Source of the DNA: Streptomyces chattanoogensis
GTDB lineage: Bacteria > Actinomycetota > Actinomycetes > Streptomycetales > Streptomycetaceae
Reading direction: 5' to 3'
DNA length: 64,000 nucleotides
NCBI RefSeq assembly: GCF_001294335.1
Contig: NZ_LGKG01000112.1
Span: forward strand, 248,001-312,000
In this document: one piece after another, positions 40,913 to 48,864 of the stretch
How the letters are laid out: every line of letters starts with the position of its first letter
Position numbering within the stretch: the stretch's first letter is position 1
Program-made: the position numbers and the translations under genes
The notes under the pieces: model-generated
The model's input: the letters and a program-made list of their open reading frames with translations, nothing else
What the model was told of the DNA's origin: nothing
The model's database searches: none

Positions 40913-41721
40913 TAGAGCTCCTCCGTCGGGCGCACGGCTGCAGCGCCGCGCGCCTGCTCTGGCGCGGTACGTGCTTCATTCCAGGTGGGGGGATAAAAGC
41001 TCAGGGGGCAGCGAGAAAACGGACAGACGCCTTCCGGTATTCGCGCGCATCCGTGCACTCGCACAGGCACTCGCCCGAAGCCCGGCCGTTGCGGCCCGGT
41101 CCGTCGTGAAACCCCCCGTGACATCGAACGGCCCGGCCGGCGACGGAAATCGACCATTCAGCCAGTTTGCTTCCCGATCGCCCGAAGGCGCCCCCCGTGC
41201 ACCTTTCCGGACCATCCCCAGCGAACCCCACGCGCCGAAGACTCGGCAACTAAAAGATAGGTCAAAGAAAACTAAAGCAGAGGTCATGGCGAGATATCTA
41301 CAGTGGCGAGCCCGCACAACATATCCGCTGGTGAGCGGGGTACCAGTGGCCCGGCGGGCCCAGAATTGCCCGGATCGGAGAAATGATCCACTCGGGCGGT
41401 TTGACTCGAATGCCGTTCCTGAAGCGGGGCCTCCGCAACCTTCCGGGGCGCTGCGGTGTTCCACAGGCATAGGGCGGAGAATCGACGACGGAGATCGGCG
41501 GCACGGTATGCGGTATCCGACCTCAGGGAACACCCCGGAAAACTCCTTCCGGCTGACGTCGGCGGCCGCCGGAGCGGCGGGCGGAATCCAGCCACATTCC
41601 GCCGCCCGCAGAGCCAGGAACCCTCGGGGCGTGCCGGAAGAGAAGGCCCCCCGGAGGCCAGGAGCCGTCCAGGGGGCCCGGGTCCGGCGCCGAAGCACCG
41701 CGCCGGAAGGCCGCGTGGAGA
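40913..41721. other. 809-bp gene-free region between biosynthetic blocks
   Basis: No reading frame has convincing codon use. The stretch 41245-41300 (ctaaaagataggtcaaagaaaac and following) is markedly AT-rich and promoter-like. A 7-bp-arm stem-loop lies at 41645-41678. Possibly remnant mobile DNA or a long regulatory leader of the transposase-like gene. Confidence 0.5.
41645..41678 (-). terminator. Stem-loop downstream of flavin monooxygenase gene
   Basis: GGCCCCC (41645-41651) pairs with GGGGGCC (41672-41678) around a 20-nt loop that itself contains ggagg/cc pairs. Located 44-77 nt past the stop of the minus-strand monooxygenase gene. Confidence 0.4.
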
Positions 41722-42918
41722 TCAGGTCGGCTGATGGCTCGTCAGGGCGCTTTCGACGTCGTAGCCGTGAAGCCAGTCCTGCCCCTCCGGCGCGGGCCTG
41801 CCCATCGCCGCGTCGCGCTCGCGCTGCGCCGCACCGTCCGGCAGGTGGAACGCCGTGCTGTTGCCCCGGGAGCGCTCCTGCACCAGCGTGGTCCGCGGCC
41901 TGCGCAGCGACTCATAGCGCCGCAGCGCCGCGGACAGCTCCCCCGGACCGGCGTCCCGCAGGCAGGCCGCCAGCGCCACGGCGTCCTCGATGGCCTGGTT
42001 GGCTCCCTGGCCCATGAACGGCAGCATCGGATGCGCCGAGTCGCCCAGCAGCGTGATGCGGCCGGTGCTCCACCGCTCTATCGGGTCGCGGTCGTGCAGC
42101 GCCCATAGGCTGACCTGCTCCGCCGCGCCGATGACGGAGGTGACGTCCGCGCACCACCCCTCGTAGGCCTCGGCCAGGTCCGCCACCCGGCCCCGGCGGG
42201 ACCACGACTCGCCCCCGGGGCCGCCGGCGGGCACCGTCGCCACGAAGTTGACCAGCCTCCCGCCCGAGACCGGGTAGCACACGAAGTGCTGACCCGGCCC
42301 CAGCCACAACAGCACCCGGGGCTCCGCCACCAGCGCGGGTATCCGCCGGCTGTCGGCCAGCCCCCGGTAGACGGACTGGCCGGAGAACCGCGGCCGGTCG
42401 GCCACCAGCGCCTGGCGCAGCACGGAATGGATACCGTCCGCGCCTACGACGGCGTCCGCCACCGCCTCCGAGCCGTCCGCGAACCGCAGCACGACCTCGT
42501 CCGGACCCTCCTCGGCCAAGGTGCACCGGGCGTCCAGCCGCACCGCACCCGCAGGCAGCGCCTCGACCAGCGCCCGGTGCAGATCGGCGCGGTGTATCGC
42601 GTAGTACGGGGCGCCGTACCGCTCCTCGCAGTGCTTTCCCAGCAGCCCGCGGCTGATCACCGAACTGTCCGCCCAGCGGCGGAACTCCATGGCCTCGGGC
42701 AGCACGGCCGACGACCGCAGCGCGGGCTCCAGGCCGAGCCGGTGCAGCAGCCGGGTCGCGCTCGGCGACAGCTGCACTCCCGCGCCCACCTCCCCCAGCC
42801 GGGGTGCCTGCTCGTACACCCGGCACTCCAGCCCGGCCCGGTGCAGCGCGAGCGCGAGCGTCAGGCCCGCCAGTCCTCCTCCGACCACAGCGATACGCGG
42901 CGGCGTGTCCTTCCTCAT
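41722..42918 (-). CDS. FAD-dependent aromatic monooxygenase (salicylate hydroxylase-like)
   Basis: 398 residues from ATG 42918, RBS GAGGAGG. Group A flavin hydroxylase: IAVVGGGLAGLTLALALHRAG (in runs, about 9-29), the mid-chain DG motif VVGADGIHSVLR (about 155-166), and LLGDSAHPMLPFMGQGANQAIEDA (in runs, about 292-315). NAD(P)H-dependent ring hydroxylation of a benzoate. It diverges from the GriI/GriH-type genes across a 362-bp promoter region, so its likely substrate is 3-amino-4-hydroxybenzoate or a derivative, comparable to the hydroxylase step of cremeomycin biosynthesis. The 15-bp palindrome at 42981-42995 is 63 bp upstream. Confidence 0.88.
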   Translation of the reverse strand: MRKDTPPRIAVVGGGLAGLTLALALHRAGLECRVYEQAPRLGEVGAGVQLSPSATRLLHRLGLEPALRSSAVLPEAMEFRRWADSSVISRGLLGKHCEERYGAPYYAIHRADLHRALVEALPAGAVRLDARCTLAEEGPDEVVLRFADGSEAVADAVVGADGIHSVLRQALVADRPRFSGQSVYRGLADSRRIPALVAEPRVLLWLGPGQHFVCYPVSGGRLVNFVATVPAGGPGGESWSRRGRVADLAEAYEGWCADVTSVIGAAEQVSLWALHDRDPIERWSTGRITLLGDSAHPMLPFMGQGANQAIEDAVALAACLRDAGPGELSAALRRYESLRRPRTTLVQERSRGNSTAFHLPDGAAQRERDAAMGRPAPEGQDWLHGYDVESALTSHQPT

Positions 42919-43280
42919 CGGCCCCTCCTCTACAGGCGTGGTGCCCCTTCGGGCGCCTTCACCCGCAGAACACCGAAGAGCGCAACTCAGTTGCGTTCCC
43001 GGGGAAATTGGCCTCCATCGGGCCGCGAAGTACCGCTGTAGCCGCCGACTTCTTCTCCCTTCGGCGCCGGAGCCCCGAGGATGTTGCTCCGGGCGCCGCG
43101 GGGCCTTAAGAATCGGTATCCGGCGGGAACGTACACGGGCTGCAGCCGGAGCGCTCCAAAAGTCTTTCACCCGGCCTGGGTCGGCCCGTTTCCCAAGAGT
43201 TCATCATCATTCTCCGGGTCTTTATCAAACCGAGGTTCCGACTGACGGTTCCCGTATCACCCGTGCTTACGGAGGGTGCT
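42919..43280. other. Divergent promoter region of the aminohydroxybenzoate block
   Basis: 362 bp between the monooxygenase (-) and GriI-like (+) genes. It contains the palindrome CGCAACTCAGTTGCG and an AT-richer stretch at 43195-43235 (cattctccgggtctttatcaaacc) likely to be the promoter of the + strand operon. No gene supported. Confidence 0.6.
42981..42995. promoter_or_regulatory. Perfect palindrome CGCAACT-C-AGTTGCG
   Basis: Seven-bp exact arms around one base in the divergent region. Its form (CAACT/AGTTG) resembles operators of MarR-family regulators. No MarR gene is in the window, so the regulator may be encoded beyond it. Confidence 0.5.
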
Positions 43281-44102
43281 GTGCCCCTACTACCTCTGAG
43301 CGGAAAATCGCTGCGCCTTACCCGGCTTTCAAGGCCCGGCGACGGAAAGTTTCTCATCGTACCCATGGACCATTCCGTGGCCGACGGACCGATCTCCGAC
43401 GCCGCCGGGTTCAGCCGGATCGTCGGTGACGTGGTGGCCGCCGGGGCCGACGCCGTCGTCGTCCACAAGGGGCGCGCCCGCACCATCGAACCGGTCCTCC
43501 TGAACGGCGCCGCCCTGATCGTCCACCTCAGCGCGAGCACTCCGCACGCCCCCGACGGCGACGCCAAGGTGCTCGTCGGCGGCGTCGAGGAAGCGGTGCG
43601 CGCCGGGGCGGACGCGGTCAGCGTGCACATCAACATCGGCTCGGACACCGAGAAACGGCAGCTCGCCGACCTCGGTGCGGTCGCGGCGAGCTGCGAGCGG
43701 TGGGGCATGCCACTGCTGGCAATGATGTACGCACGGGGGCCGCGCATCGCGGATCCCCGCGACCCCGCACTCCTCGCGCATGTGGTGAGCATCGCCGTCG
43801 ACCTCGGCGCCGACCTGGTCAAGACCGTCGCGGCGGGCTCGGCTGAGGACATGGCCGGCATCGTCGCCAAGACCCCGGTCCCGATCGTCGTGGCCGGCGG
43901 CACCGCCGACGGCCGTGACCTCACCGACTTCGCGCACTTCGCGATGGACGCCGGCTGCCGCGGACTCGCGGTCGGCCGCCGGGTGTTCCACAGCCCCGAC
44001 CCGGGGGCGGCGGTCCGCACACTGGCCGCCGCCGTCCATGAACCACGTCCGGAAACCGCCCCGAATCCAACCTCCCTACCCGAACTGGCAGGTGCGATGT
44101 GA
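43281..44102 (+). CDS. griI: GriI-like aldolase for 3-amino-4-hydroxybenzoate synthesis
   Basis: 273 residues from GTG 43281, preceded by GGAGG at 43271-43275. Class I aldolase of the FBA/ADH-synthase (MJ0400) family: FLIVPMDHSVADGP (about 24-37), VHKGRAR (about 62-68), INIGSDTEKRQL (about 115-126), DLVKTVAAGSAEDM with the Schiff-base lysine (about 178-191), and VVAGGTADGRDL. GriI condenses dihydroxyacetone phosphate with L-aspartate-4-semialdehyde to a C7 product. The next gene is a GriH-type enzyme, and this pair is diagnostic of 3-amino-4-hydroxybenzoic acid formation outside the shikimate route. Confidence 0.9.
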   Translation: MPLLPLSGKSLRLTRLSRPGDGKFLIVPMDHSVADGPISDAAGFSRIVGDVVAAGADAVVVHKGRARTIEPVLLNGAALIVHLSASTPHAPDGDAKVLVGGVEEAVRAGADAVSVHINIGSDTEKRQLADLGAVAASCERWGMPLLAMMYARGPRIADPRDPALLAHVVSIAVDLGADLVKTVAAGSAEDMAGIVAKTPVPIVVAGGTADGRDLTDFAHFAMDAGCRGLAVGRRVFHSPDPGAAVRTLAAAVHEPRPETAPNPTSLPELAGAM

Positions 44103-45217
44103 AGTTCGCCTGGATTGACATTCGTTCCGTTCCCGCCGACCAGCGCGAGGCGCTGGTCGAGGCGGCCGTGCACGCCCGGATCGACGGCATCGTCGACGAC
44201 GGACCGGAGATCCTGGCCACCCTCCCCCCGACCGTGCGCAAGGTGCTGGTCGCCAAGGGTCCCGGCGACGGGGCCGCCGCGAGCTGGGACGGCTACGACG
44301 TACTGCTCACCGACGTCACGGACAACGCCGGGCTCGCCACCCTGCAGGGCCGCGTCCTGGAGGGCCGGGATTCCGTCGCCGCCCATGTGCCGGTCGACGA
44401 CGACGCCTCGCTCACCCTGGCGTGCTCGGCCGCTCGGGCCCTCCCGTACACCGCGGTCACCTTCAAGGACCCCACCAAGATCCCGCTGGAGATCGTGATC
44501 GCCGCGGCCGACAAGGCCCCGGGGCAGCTGATCTGCCGGGCGGACTCCCTGGAGGAAGCGAAGATCATCCTCGATGTGCTGGAGAAGGGCTCGGAGGGCA
44601 TCCTCCTTGCGCCGGCCTCCGTCGCCGAGGTGCTGGAGCTCGCCGAGCTCCTGCAGACCGACACCCCGCCGCTGCAGCTGACCGAGCTGACCGTGGAGTC
44701 CATCGAGCACAGCGGGCTCGGCGACCGGGTGTGCGTCGACACCTGCAGCTATCTGCACAAGGACGAGGGCATCCTGGTCGGTTCGTACTCCCACGGTTTC
44801 ATCCTGTGCTCCAGTGAGACCCACCCGCTGCCCTACATGCCGACCCGGCCGTTCCGCGTCAACGCCGGTGCCCTGCAGTCGTATGTGCTCGGCACCGACA
44901 ACCGCACCAACTACCTGAGCGAACTCGGCGCCGGCGACACCGTCCTGGCCGTCAGCACCACCGGACGCACCCGCCGCGTCGTCGTCGGCCGCGTCAAGCT
45001 CGAATCGCGCCCGCTGCTCACCATCAAGACGCGTGCCGAGGACGGCACCCTGGTGAGCCTCGCCGTCCAGGACGACTGGCACGTACGGGTCCTGGGCCCC
45101 GGGGACGCGGTGCGCAATGTCACCGAGCTCAAGAAGGGCGAGAAGCTGATGGGCTACCTGGCCACCGACCAGCGCCATGTCGGCTGGCCGGTGGGCGAGT
45201 TCTGCGTCGAGAAGTAG
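44099..45217 (+). CDS. griH: GriH-like 3-amino-4-hydroxybenzoate synthase (DHQ synthase II family)
   Basis: 372 residues; GTG start overlaps the GriI-like stop (ATGTGA). DHQ synthase II (MJ1249) family: FAWIDIRSVPADQREALVEAA (in runs, about 3-23), TFKDPTKIPLEIVIAAA (about 120-136), LELTELTVESIEHSG-like region, VCVDTCSYLHKDEGILVGSYSHGFILCSSETH (in runs, about 212-243), and NAGALQSYVL. With aldolase GriI it converts the C7 intermediate to 3,4-AHBA, precursor of grixazone, cremeomycin, bagremycin and related metabolites. Family members with the archaeal DHQ role exist, but the gene pair in a streptomycete indicates 3,4-AHBA. Confidence 0.9.
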   Translation: MKFAWIDIRSVPADQREALVEAAVHARIDGIVDDGPEILATLPPTVRKVLVAKGPGDGAAASWDGYDVLLTDVTDNAGLATLQGRVLEGRDSVAAHVPVDDDASLTLACSAARALPYTAVTFKDPTKIPLEIVIAAADKAPGQLICRADSLEEAKIILDVLEKGSEGILLAPASVAEVLELAELLQTDTPPLQLTELTVESIEHSGLGDRVCVDTCSYLHKDEGILVGSYSHGFILCSSETHPLPYMPTRPFRVNAGALQSYVLGTDNRTNYLSELGAGDTVLAVSTTGRTRRVVVGRVKLESRPLLTIKTRAEDGTLVSLAVQDDWHVRVLGPGDAVRNVTELKKGEKLMGYLATDQRHVGWPVGEFCVEK

Positions 45218-45226
45218 CCGGACGCG

Positions 45227-45285
45227 CCGGTTCGGGCGCCCCGTACGGGCCGTGTCCCACAGGTCCGCGGGGGCGCCCGGACCGG
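45227..45285 (+). terminator. 16-bp stem-loop between griH-like and amidase genes
   Basis: CCGGTTCGGGCGCCCC (45227-45242) pairs with 45270-45285 over 16 positions with one G-U wobble, loop 27 nt. It starts 9 nt after the griH-like stop and ends 32 nt before the amidase. It may attenuate or process the transcript, giving unequal expression of the upstream and downstream genes. Confidence 0.5.
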
Positions 45286-45317
45286 CCGCGTTGTGAAAGG
45301 GAGGGAAGCGCACCACC

Positions 45318-46796
45318 ATGGATGAACTCGCCTATCAGCCGGCCGCCCGCCTGGCCGGGATGATCCGCCGCCGGGAACTGTCCCCGGTCGAGCTGGTCGA
45401 GGCCTGTCTCGACCGCATCGAGCGCCGTAACCCCACCGTCAACGCCTTCGTCACCGTATGCGCCGACGAAGCACTGGACGCCGCCCGGCGCGCGGAGCGC
45501 GAGGTGCTCACCGGCAACCCGCTGCCGCCGTTGCACGGTCTGCCGGTCGGCATCAAGGACCTCGACCCGGTGGCGGGGATCCGCACCACCCAGGCGTCGT
45601 ACGCCTTCCAGGACACGGTGCCGGAGGCGAACGGCGTGAGCGCCGAACGGCTCCAGCAGGCCGGCGCCATCGTCATCGGCAAGACGAACACCCCGGAGTT
45701 CGGCCACAAGGCCATCACCGACAACTTCCTGTTCGGGCCCACCAGTACGCCCTTCGACCTGACCGCCAACGCGGGCGGGTCCTCCGGTGGCGCCGCCGCT
45801 GCCGTCGCCGAGGGTCTGGTGCCTCTCGCCCAGGGCTCCGACGCCGGCGGCTCGCTGCGCGTCCCGGGATCCCTGTGCGGGGTGTTCGCCCTGATGGGCA
45901 CCTTCGGCCGGGTGCCCACCGTGGTACGGCCCAATGCGTTCGGCCTGCTCAACCCCATGGTGTGCTACGGCCCGGTCACCCGCACCGTCGAGGACGGGGT
46001 GCTGATGTTCGAGGTGATGGCCGGCCCGCACCCCCGGGACCCCTACTCGCTCCCGGCCGCGCCCGAGCGCCTCTCGGAGGCCCTGCGGCGCCCGCTGACC
46101 GGCCTGCGCATCGCCTACTCCCCCGACCTGGGCGGCTTCCCCGTCGAACCCGATGTGGCCGCAGTCGTACGGGAATCGCTCGGCGCGCTCATCGAGGACG
46201 GCGCCGAGGTCGTCGAGGTCGACATCAAACTGCCGCGCCCCCACCAGGAGTTCACCGCACTGTGGCGGCGGATGCAGGCGGTCCGCCAGGTGGAGTTCCT
46301 CACCCGCATGCGGCGCGCGGGCGTGGATGTCCTCGCCCACCGCGACCGTATCGCCCCCACCTATCTGGAGCTCCTGGAGATGGGCGAACGCCCCTCGGCC
46401 GTCGACTACCGCCTCGAGGACGTGCTGCGCAGCGAACTCCTCGACTCCCTGGAGGACGTCTTCGACGCATACGACCTCATCGTGAGCCCGGTGACGTCGG
46501 TGGCGCGGATCCCCAACGCCACCGACCGCACCACGGTGGGTCCCTCCGAGGTCGCGGGGCAGAGCATCAATCCGCTGGTCGGATGGTGTCTGACGGGCCT
46601 GTACAACTTCATCGGCAGCCCCGCCGCCACGGTCCCCGCGGGCTTCACCCCGGCCGGGCTCCCGGTCGGTCTGCAGGTCGCCGCCCGGCGGTTCGACGAG
46701 CCGCAGGTGGTCGCCGCCTGCGCCGCCGTGGAACGCCGCCGTCCCTGGCACGAGGGCTATACGCGCCTGGAGCTGCGGCGCGAGCGGGAAGGCTGA
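45318..46796 (+). CDS. Amidase signature family enzyme
   Basis: 492 residues, RBS GGGAGGG. Amidase Ser-cis-Ser-Lys triad visible: Lys in LPVGIKDLDPV (about 78-88), cis-Ser in NAGGSSGGAAAAVAEGL (about 153-169), nucleophile Ser in GSDAGGSLRVPGSLCG (about 174-189). It hydrolyses, or in biosynthetic contexts forms, amide bonds. Third gene of the AHBA-type operon, 6 bp before the ANL ligase, so it probably acts on an amide intermediate of the same pathway, for example removing a protecting or carrier group; the exact substrate is unknown. Confidence 0.9.
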   Translation: MDELAYQPAARLAGMIRRRELSPVELVEACLDRIERRNPTVNAFVTVCADEALDAARRAEREVLTGNPLPPLHGLPVGIKDLDPVAGIRTTQASYAFQDTVPEANGVSAERLQQAGAIVIGKTNTPEFGHKAITDNFLFGPTSTPFDLTANAGGSSGGAAAAVAEGLVPLAQGSDAGGSLRVPGSLCGVFALMGTFGRVPTVVRPNAFGLLNPMVCYGPVTRTVEDGVLMFEVMAGPHPRDPYSLPAAPERLSEALRRPLTGLRIAYSPDLGGFPVEPDVAAVVRESLGALIEDGAEVVEVDIKLPRPHQEFTALWRRMQAVRQVEFLTRMRRAGVDVLAHRDRIAPTYLELLEMGERPSAVDYRLEDVLRSELLDSLEDVFDAYDLIVSPVTSVARIPNATDRTTVGPSEVAGQSINPLVGWCLTGLYNFIGSPAATVPAGFTPAGLPVGLQVAARRFDEPQVVAACAAVERRRPWHEGYTRLELRREREG

Positions 46797-46802
46797 CTCA
46801 CG

Positions 46803-48119
46803 GTGTCCCTCCACTCCCGCCGGGACGCCGACTGGTGGGGCGCCGGGCTGCTGGAGAGCCGGCCGTCCGACGCCCCCTGGGCGATCGCCCGCAGCACGGT
46901 CAGCTACGGCCAACTGCGTGCCCAGGTCTCCTCGTTACGCCACACCCTGCGCTCGTACGGCATCGGGGCGGGCAACACCGTCGCCCTCCAGGGCGCCCGC
47001 AGCTTCACACAGATGTGGGCGCTGCTCGCACTGTGGTCGTGCGGCGCCCAAGTCATGCTGATGGGGCCCGGTCTGCGCGGCCGCGAGCTGGGCACGCTCC
47101 TGGACCGCTGCCGGCCCCAGTACCACCTCTCCTTCGACGCCCCCGGGTGGGCGGCCGGAACCTTCCACGACGAGTGCGAGGTCCTGGTCCGCCGTCTGAA
47201 AGGCGGCCGCCCGGCCGAAACCCCGCACTGCCTGGTCCAGTTCACCTCCGGCAGCACCGGTATCGCCAAGGCCATCGGCCGCACGCCCGAGTCCCTCACC
47301 ACGGAGCTCGGGCGGTTCCGTGCGATCGGCGGGATGCCCCGGGACGGTGAGCGGGCGCTGCTGCTGGCGCCGCCCGAGCACTCCTTCGGGCTCATCGGCG
47401 GGCTGTTGCACGCCATGAACGCCGGCGCGGTCACGGTGTTCGCCCGGGACACGGGCCCCCGGGCGGTGCTCGAGGCCTGCCGGGCCCATGACGTGGATGC
47501 GGTTCTGGGGGCGCCTGCGCACTTCGCGGGGCTCGCGGCCCTTCCGGGATCCGTGGAACCCCCGGTCGCCCCAGGGCCGCCGGGGCCCCCGGCGGCCTCT
47601 CCGGCTTCCCCGGCGTTCCCGGCCCACGGCGGCGCAGCGCCGCTGCCCCGGCTGCGGACGGCGGTATCCGCCGGTGATGTGCTGGTCCGGCAGGTCGCCA
47701 CGCGCTTCGCCGAACGTTTCGGGGTGCGGATCGGCCAGGCGTACGGGACGACCGAGACCGGCATCATCGCCGTCGACACGGCAGGGGTGCACGGGCCGGG
47801 CACGGTCGGGGTGCCGGCGCCCGGCGTCCGGGTCCGCCTCGTCTCCGGGGAGTTGCAGGTACGGCTGCCCGGCTCGCCCTATCTCGCGCCGGAGGACCCT
47901 CCGGCGCGTTTCCTCGCGGACGGCGGGCGCGACCCGGGCGGCTGGCTGTGCACCCGTGACCTCGTCGAGGTCGATCCGGCCGGCGGGGCGTTGCGGCTGC
48001 TGGGCCGGCTCGACCCGCCGGCCGACCGGCGCGGGCTGACCGCCGGTGCCACCCAGCGCCAGGTCACCGACCGCACCATCGTGCGGCAGCTCGGCCGCGA
48101 CGGCTCCCTCGCCATCTGA
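46803..48119 (+). CDS. ANL superfamily acyl-adenylating enzyme lacking the C-terminal domain
   Basis: 438 residues from GTG 46803. The N-terminal adenylation domain is intact: P-loop LVQFTSGSTGIAKAIGRT (about 143-160), AYGTTETGIIAVD (about 312-324), and the hinge TRDLVEVDP/GRLDPPADRRG (about 378-400). The chain ends about 40 residues later, so the usual C-terminal subdomain with the catalytic lysine is missing. A Pro/Ala-rich insert lies at about 250-275. Stand-alone truncated ANL enzymes can form adenylates but may need a partner. In the related cremeomycin system an ANL protein (CreM) catalyses ATP-dependent diazotisation of an aminohydroxybenzoate; a similar role is possible here but unproven. 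Confidence 0.83.
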   Translation: MSLHSRRDADWWGAGLLESRPSDAPWAIARSTVSYGQLRAQVSSLRHTLRSYGIGAGNTVALQGARSFTQMWALLALWSCGAQVMLMGPGLRGRELGTLLDRCRPQYHLSFDAPGWAAGTFHDECEVLVRRLKGGRPAETPHCLVQFTSGSTGIAKAIGRTPESLTTELGRFRAIGGMPRDGERALLLAPPEHSFGLIGGLLHAMNAGAVTVFARDTGPRAVLEACRAHDVDAVLGAPAHFAGLAALPGSVEPPVAPGPPGPPAASPASPAFPAHGGAAPLPRLRTAVSAGDVLVRQVATRFAERFGVRIGQAYGTTETGIIAVDTAGVHGPGTVGVPAPGVRVRLVSGELQVRLPGSPYLAPEDPPARFLADGGRDPGGWLCTRDLVEVDPAGGALRLLGRLDPPADRRGLTAGATQRQVTDRTIVRQLGRDGSLAI

Positions 48120-48125
48120 AAACAC

Positions 48126-48156
48126 GCATCCCGGGCCGCCTGCCGGCCCGGGATGC
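48126..48156 (+). terminator. Perfect 12-bp stem terminator of the AHBA-type operon
   Basis: GCATCCCGGGCC (48126-48137) and GGCCCGGGATGC (48145-48156) are exact reverse complements around a 7-nt loop, 7 nt after the ANL ligase stop. It marks the end of the GriI-GriH-amidase-ligase transcript and separates it from the cupin gene. Confidence 0.8.
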
Positions 48157-48258
48157 AACCGTTCTCGATCCGGCGGTGTTTCCCCTTTGCATGGCACTGA
48201 ACCGGACGCTCCGAGTCATCACGACTCGCTTTCCGCACTCACCCGAGCTGGAGGCCCC

Positions 48259-48783
48259 ATGACCGAGGCAACGACTACCGAGGGAAAGTTAGACGCCCCG
48301 GAGCGCCCGCAGCGCGTCCTGCACGTCCCCGCAGGCGAGGGCCCGACCGTCTGGGTCGACGGCAACACATACACGATCAAGGCGAGCCACGAGAACACCG
48401 GCGGCCGCCTGGCCTTCGTCGAGGCCTCCGTGCCGCCGGGCTGCGGCCCCGATGCCCATATCCACCGCGGTGAGGACGAGGCGTACTACGTGCTCTCCGG
48501 TGAGCTCGAGGTCCTCGACGGGAAGCGCACGTTCACGATCCGGCAGGGCGACTTCGTCTTCATCCCGCGCGGGGTGACCCACCGGTTCAAGAACCGCGGC
48601 CTGCATGCGGCCCGGATGGTCTTTCTGTTCACCCCCGCCGGATTCGACAGGTTCTTCATGGAGGCCGGCGACCCGGCCCGGCCCGGCGTACAGCCCCGGC
48701 CATGGCTCGAGGAGCACTTCGTGCACATCGCGGAGATAGGCGCCCGCCACCGCTGGGAGCCGGGCGAAGAACCCGCCTGCTGA
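48259..48783 (+). CDS. Cupin domain protein (quercetin dioxygenase-like)
   Basis: 174 residues from ATG 48259, RBS GGAGG at 48250-48254. Single cupin barrel: motif 1 PDAHIHRGEDEAYYVLSGELEV (in runs, about 65-86) with two His and a Glu as metal ligands, and motif 2 GDFVFIPRGVTHRFKN (about 100-115) with the third His. Mononuclear metal enzyme or binding protein, possibly a dioxygenase on an aromatic substrate. It starts a second + strand transcript with the exporter and SDR genes, after a strong terminator. Confidence 0.87.
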   Translation: MTEATTTEGKLDAPERPQRVLHVPAGEGPTVWVDGNTYTIKASHENTGGRLAFVEASVPPGCGPDAHIHRGEDEAYYVLSGELEVLDGKRTFTIRQGDFVFIPRGVTHRFKNRGLHAARMVFLFTPAGFDRFFMEAGDPARPGVQPRPWLEEHFVHIAEIGARHRWEPGEEPAC

Positions 48784-48864
48784 CCCGTACGGCACACACC
48801 CCGCCGACCGCGCGCTCGCGAGAAGCACGCGGCAAGGAACGCACTGACAGCACGGAAGGTATCG

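Noticed and set aside
40976..41698. 240-codon minus-strand frame in the 809-bp gap
   Set aside because: Residue composition is random-like, there is no RBS or family resemblance, and it crosses an AT-rich promoter-like stretch.
39238..41721. An active insertion sequence
   Set aside because: I looked for terminal inverted repeats and target duplications around the IS701-like gene and found none; its catalytic Asp positions are replaced, so I list it as a domesticated homologue.
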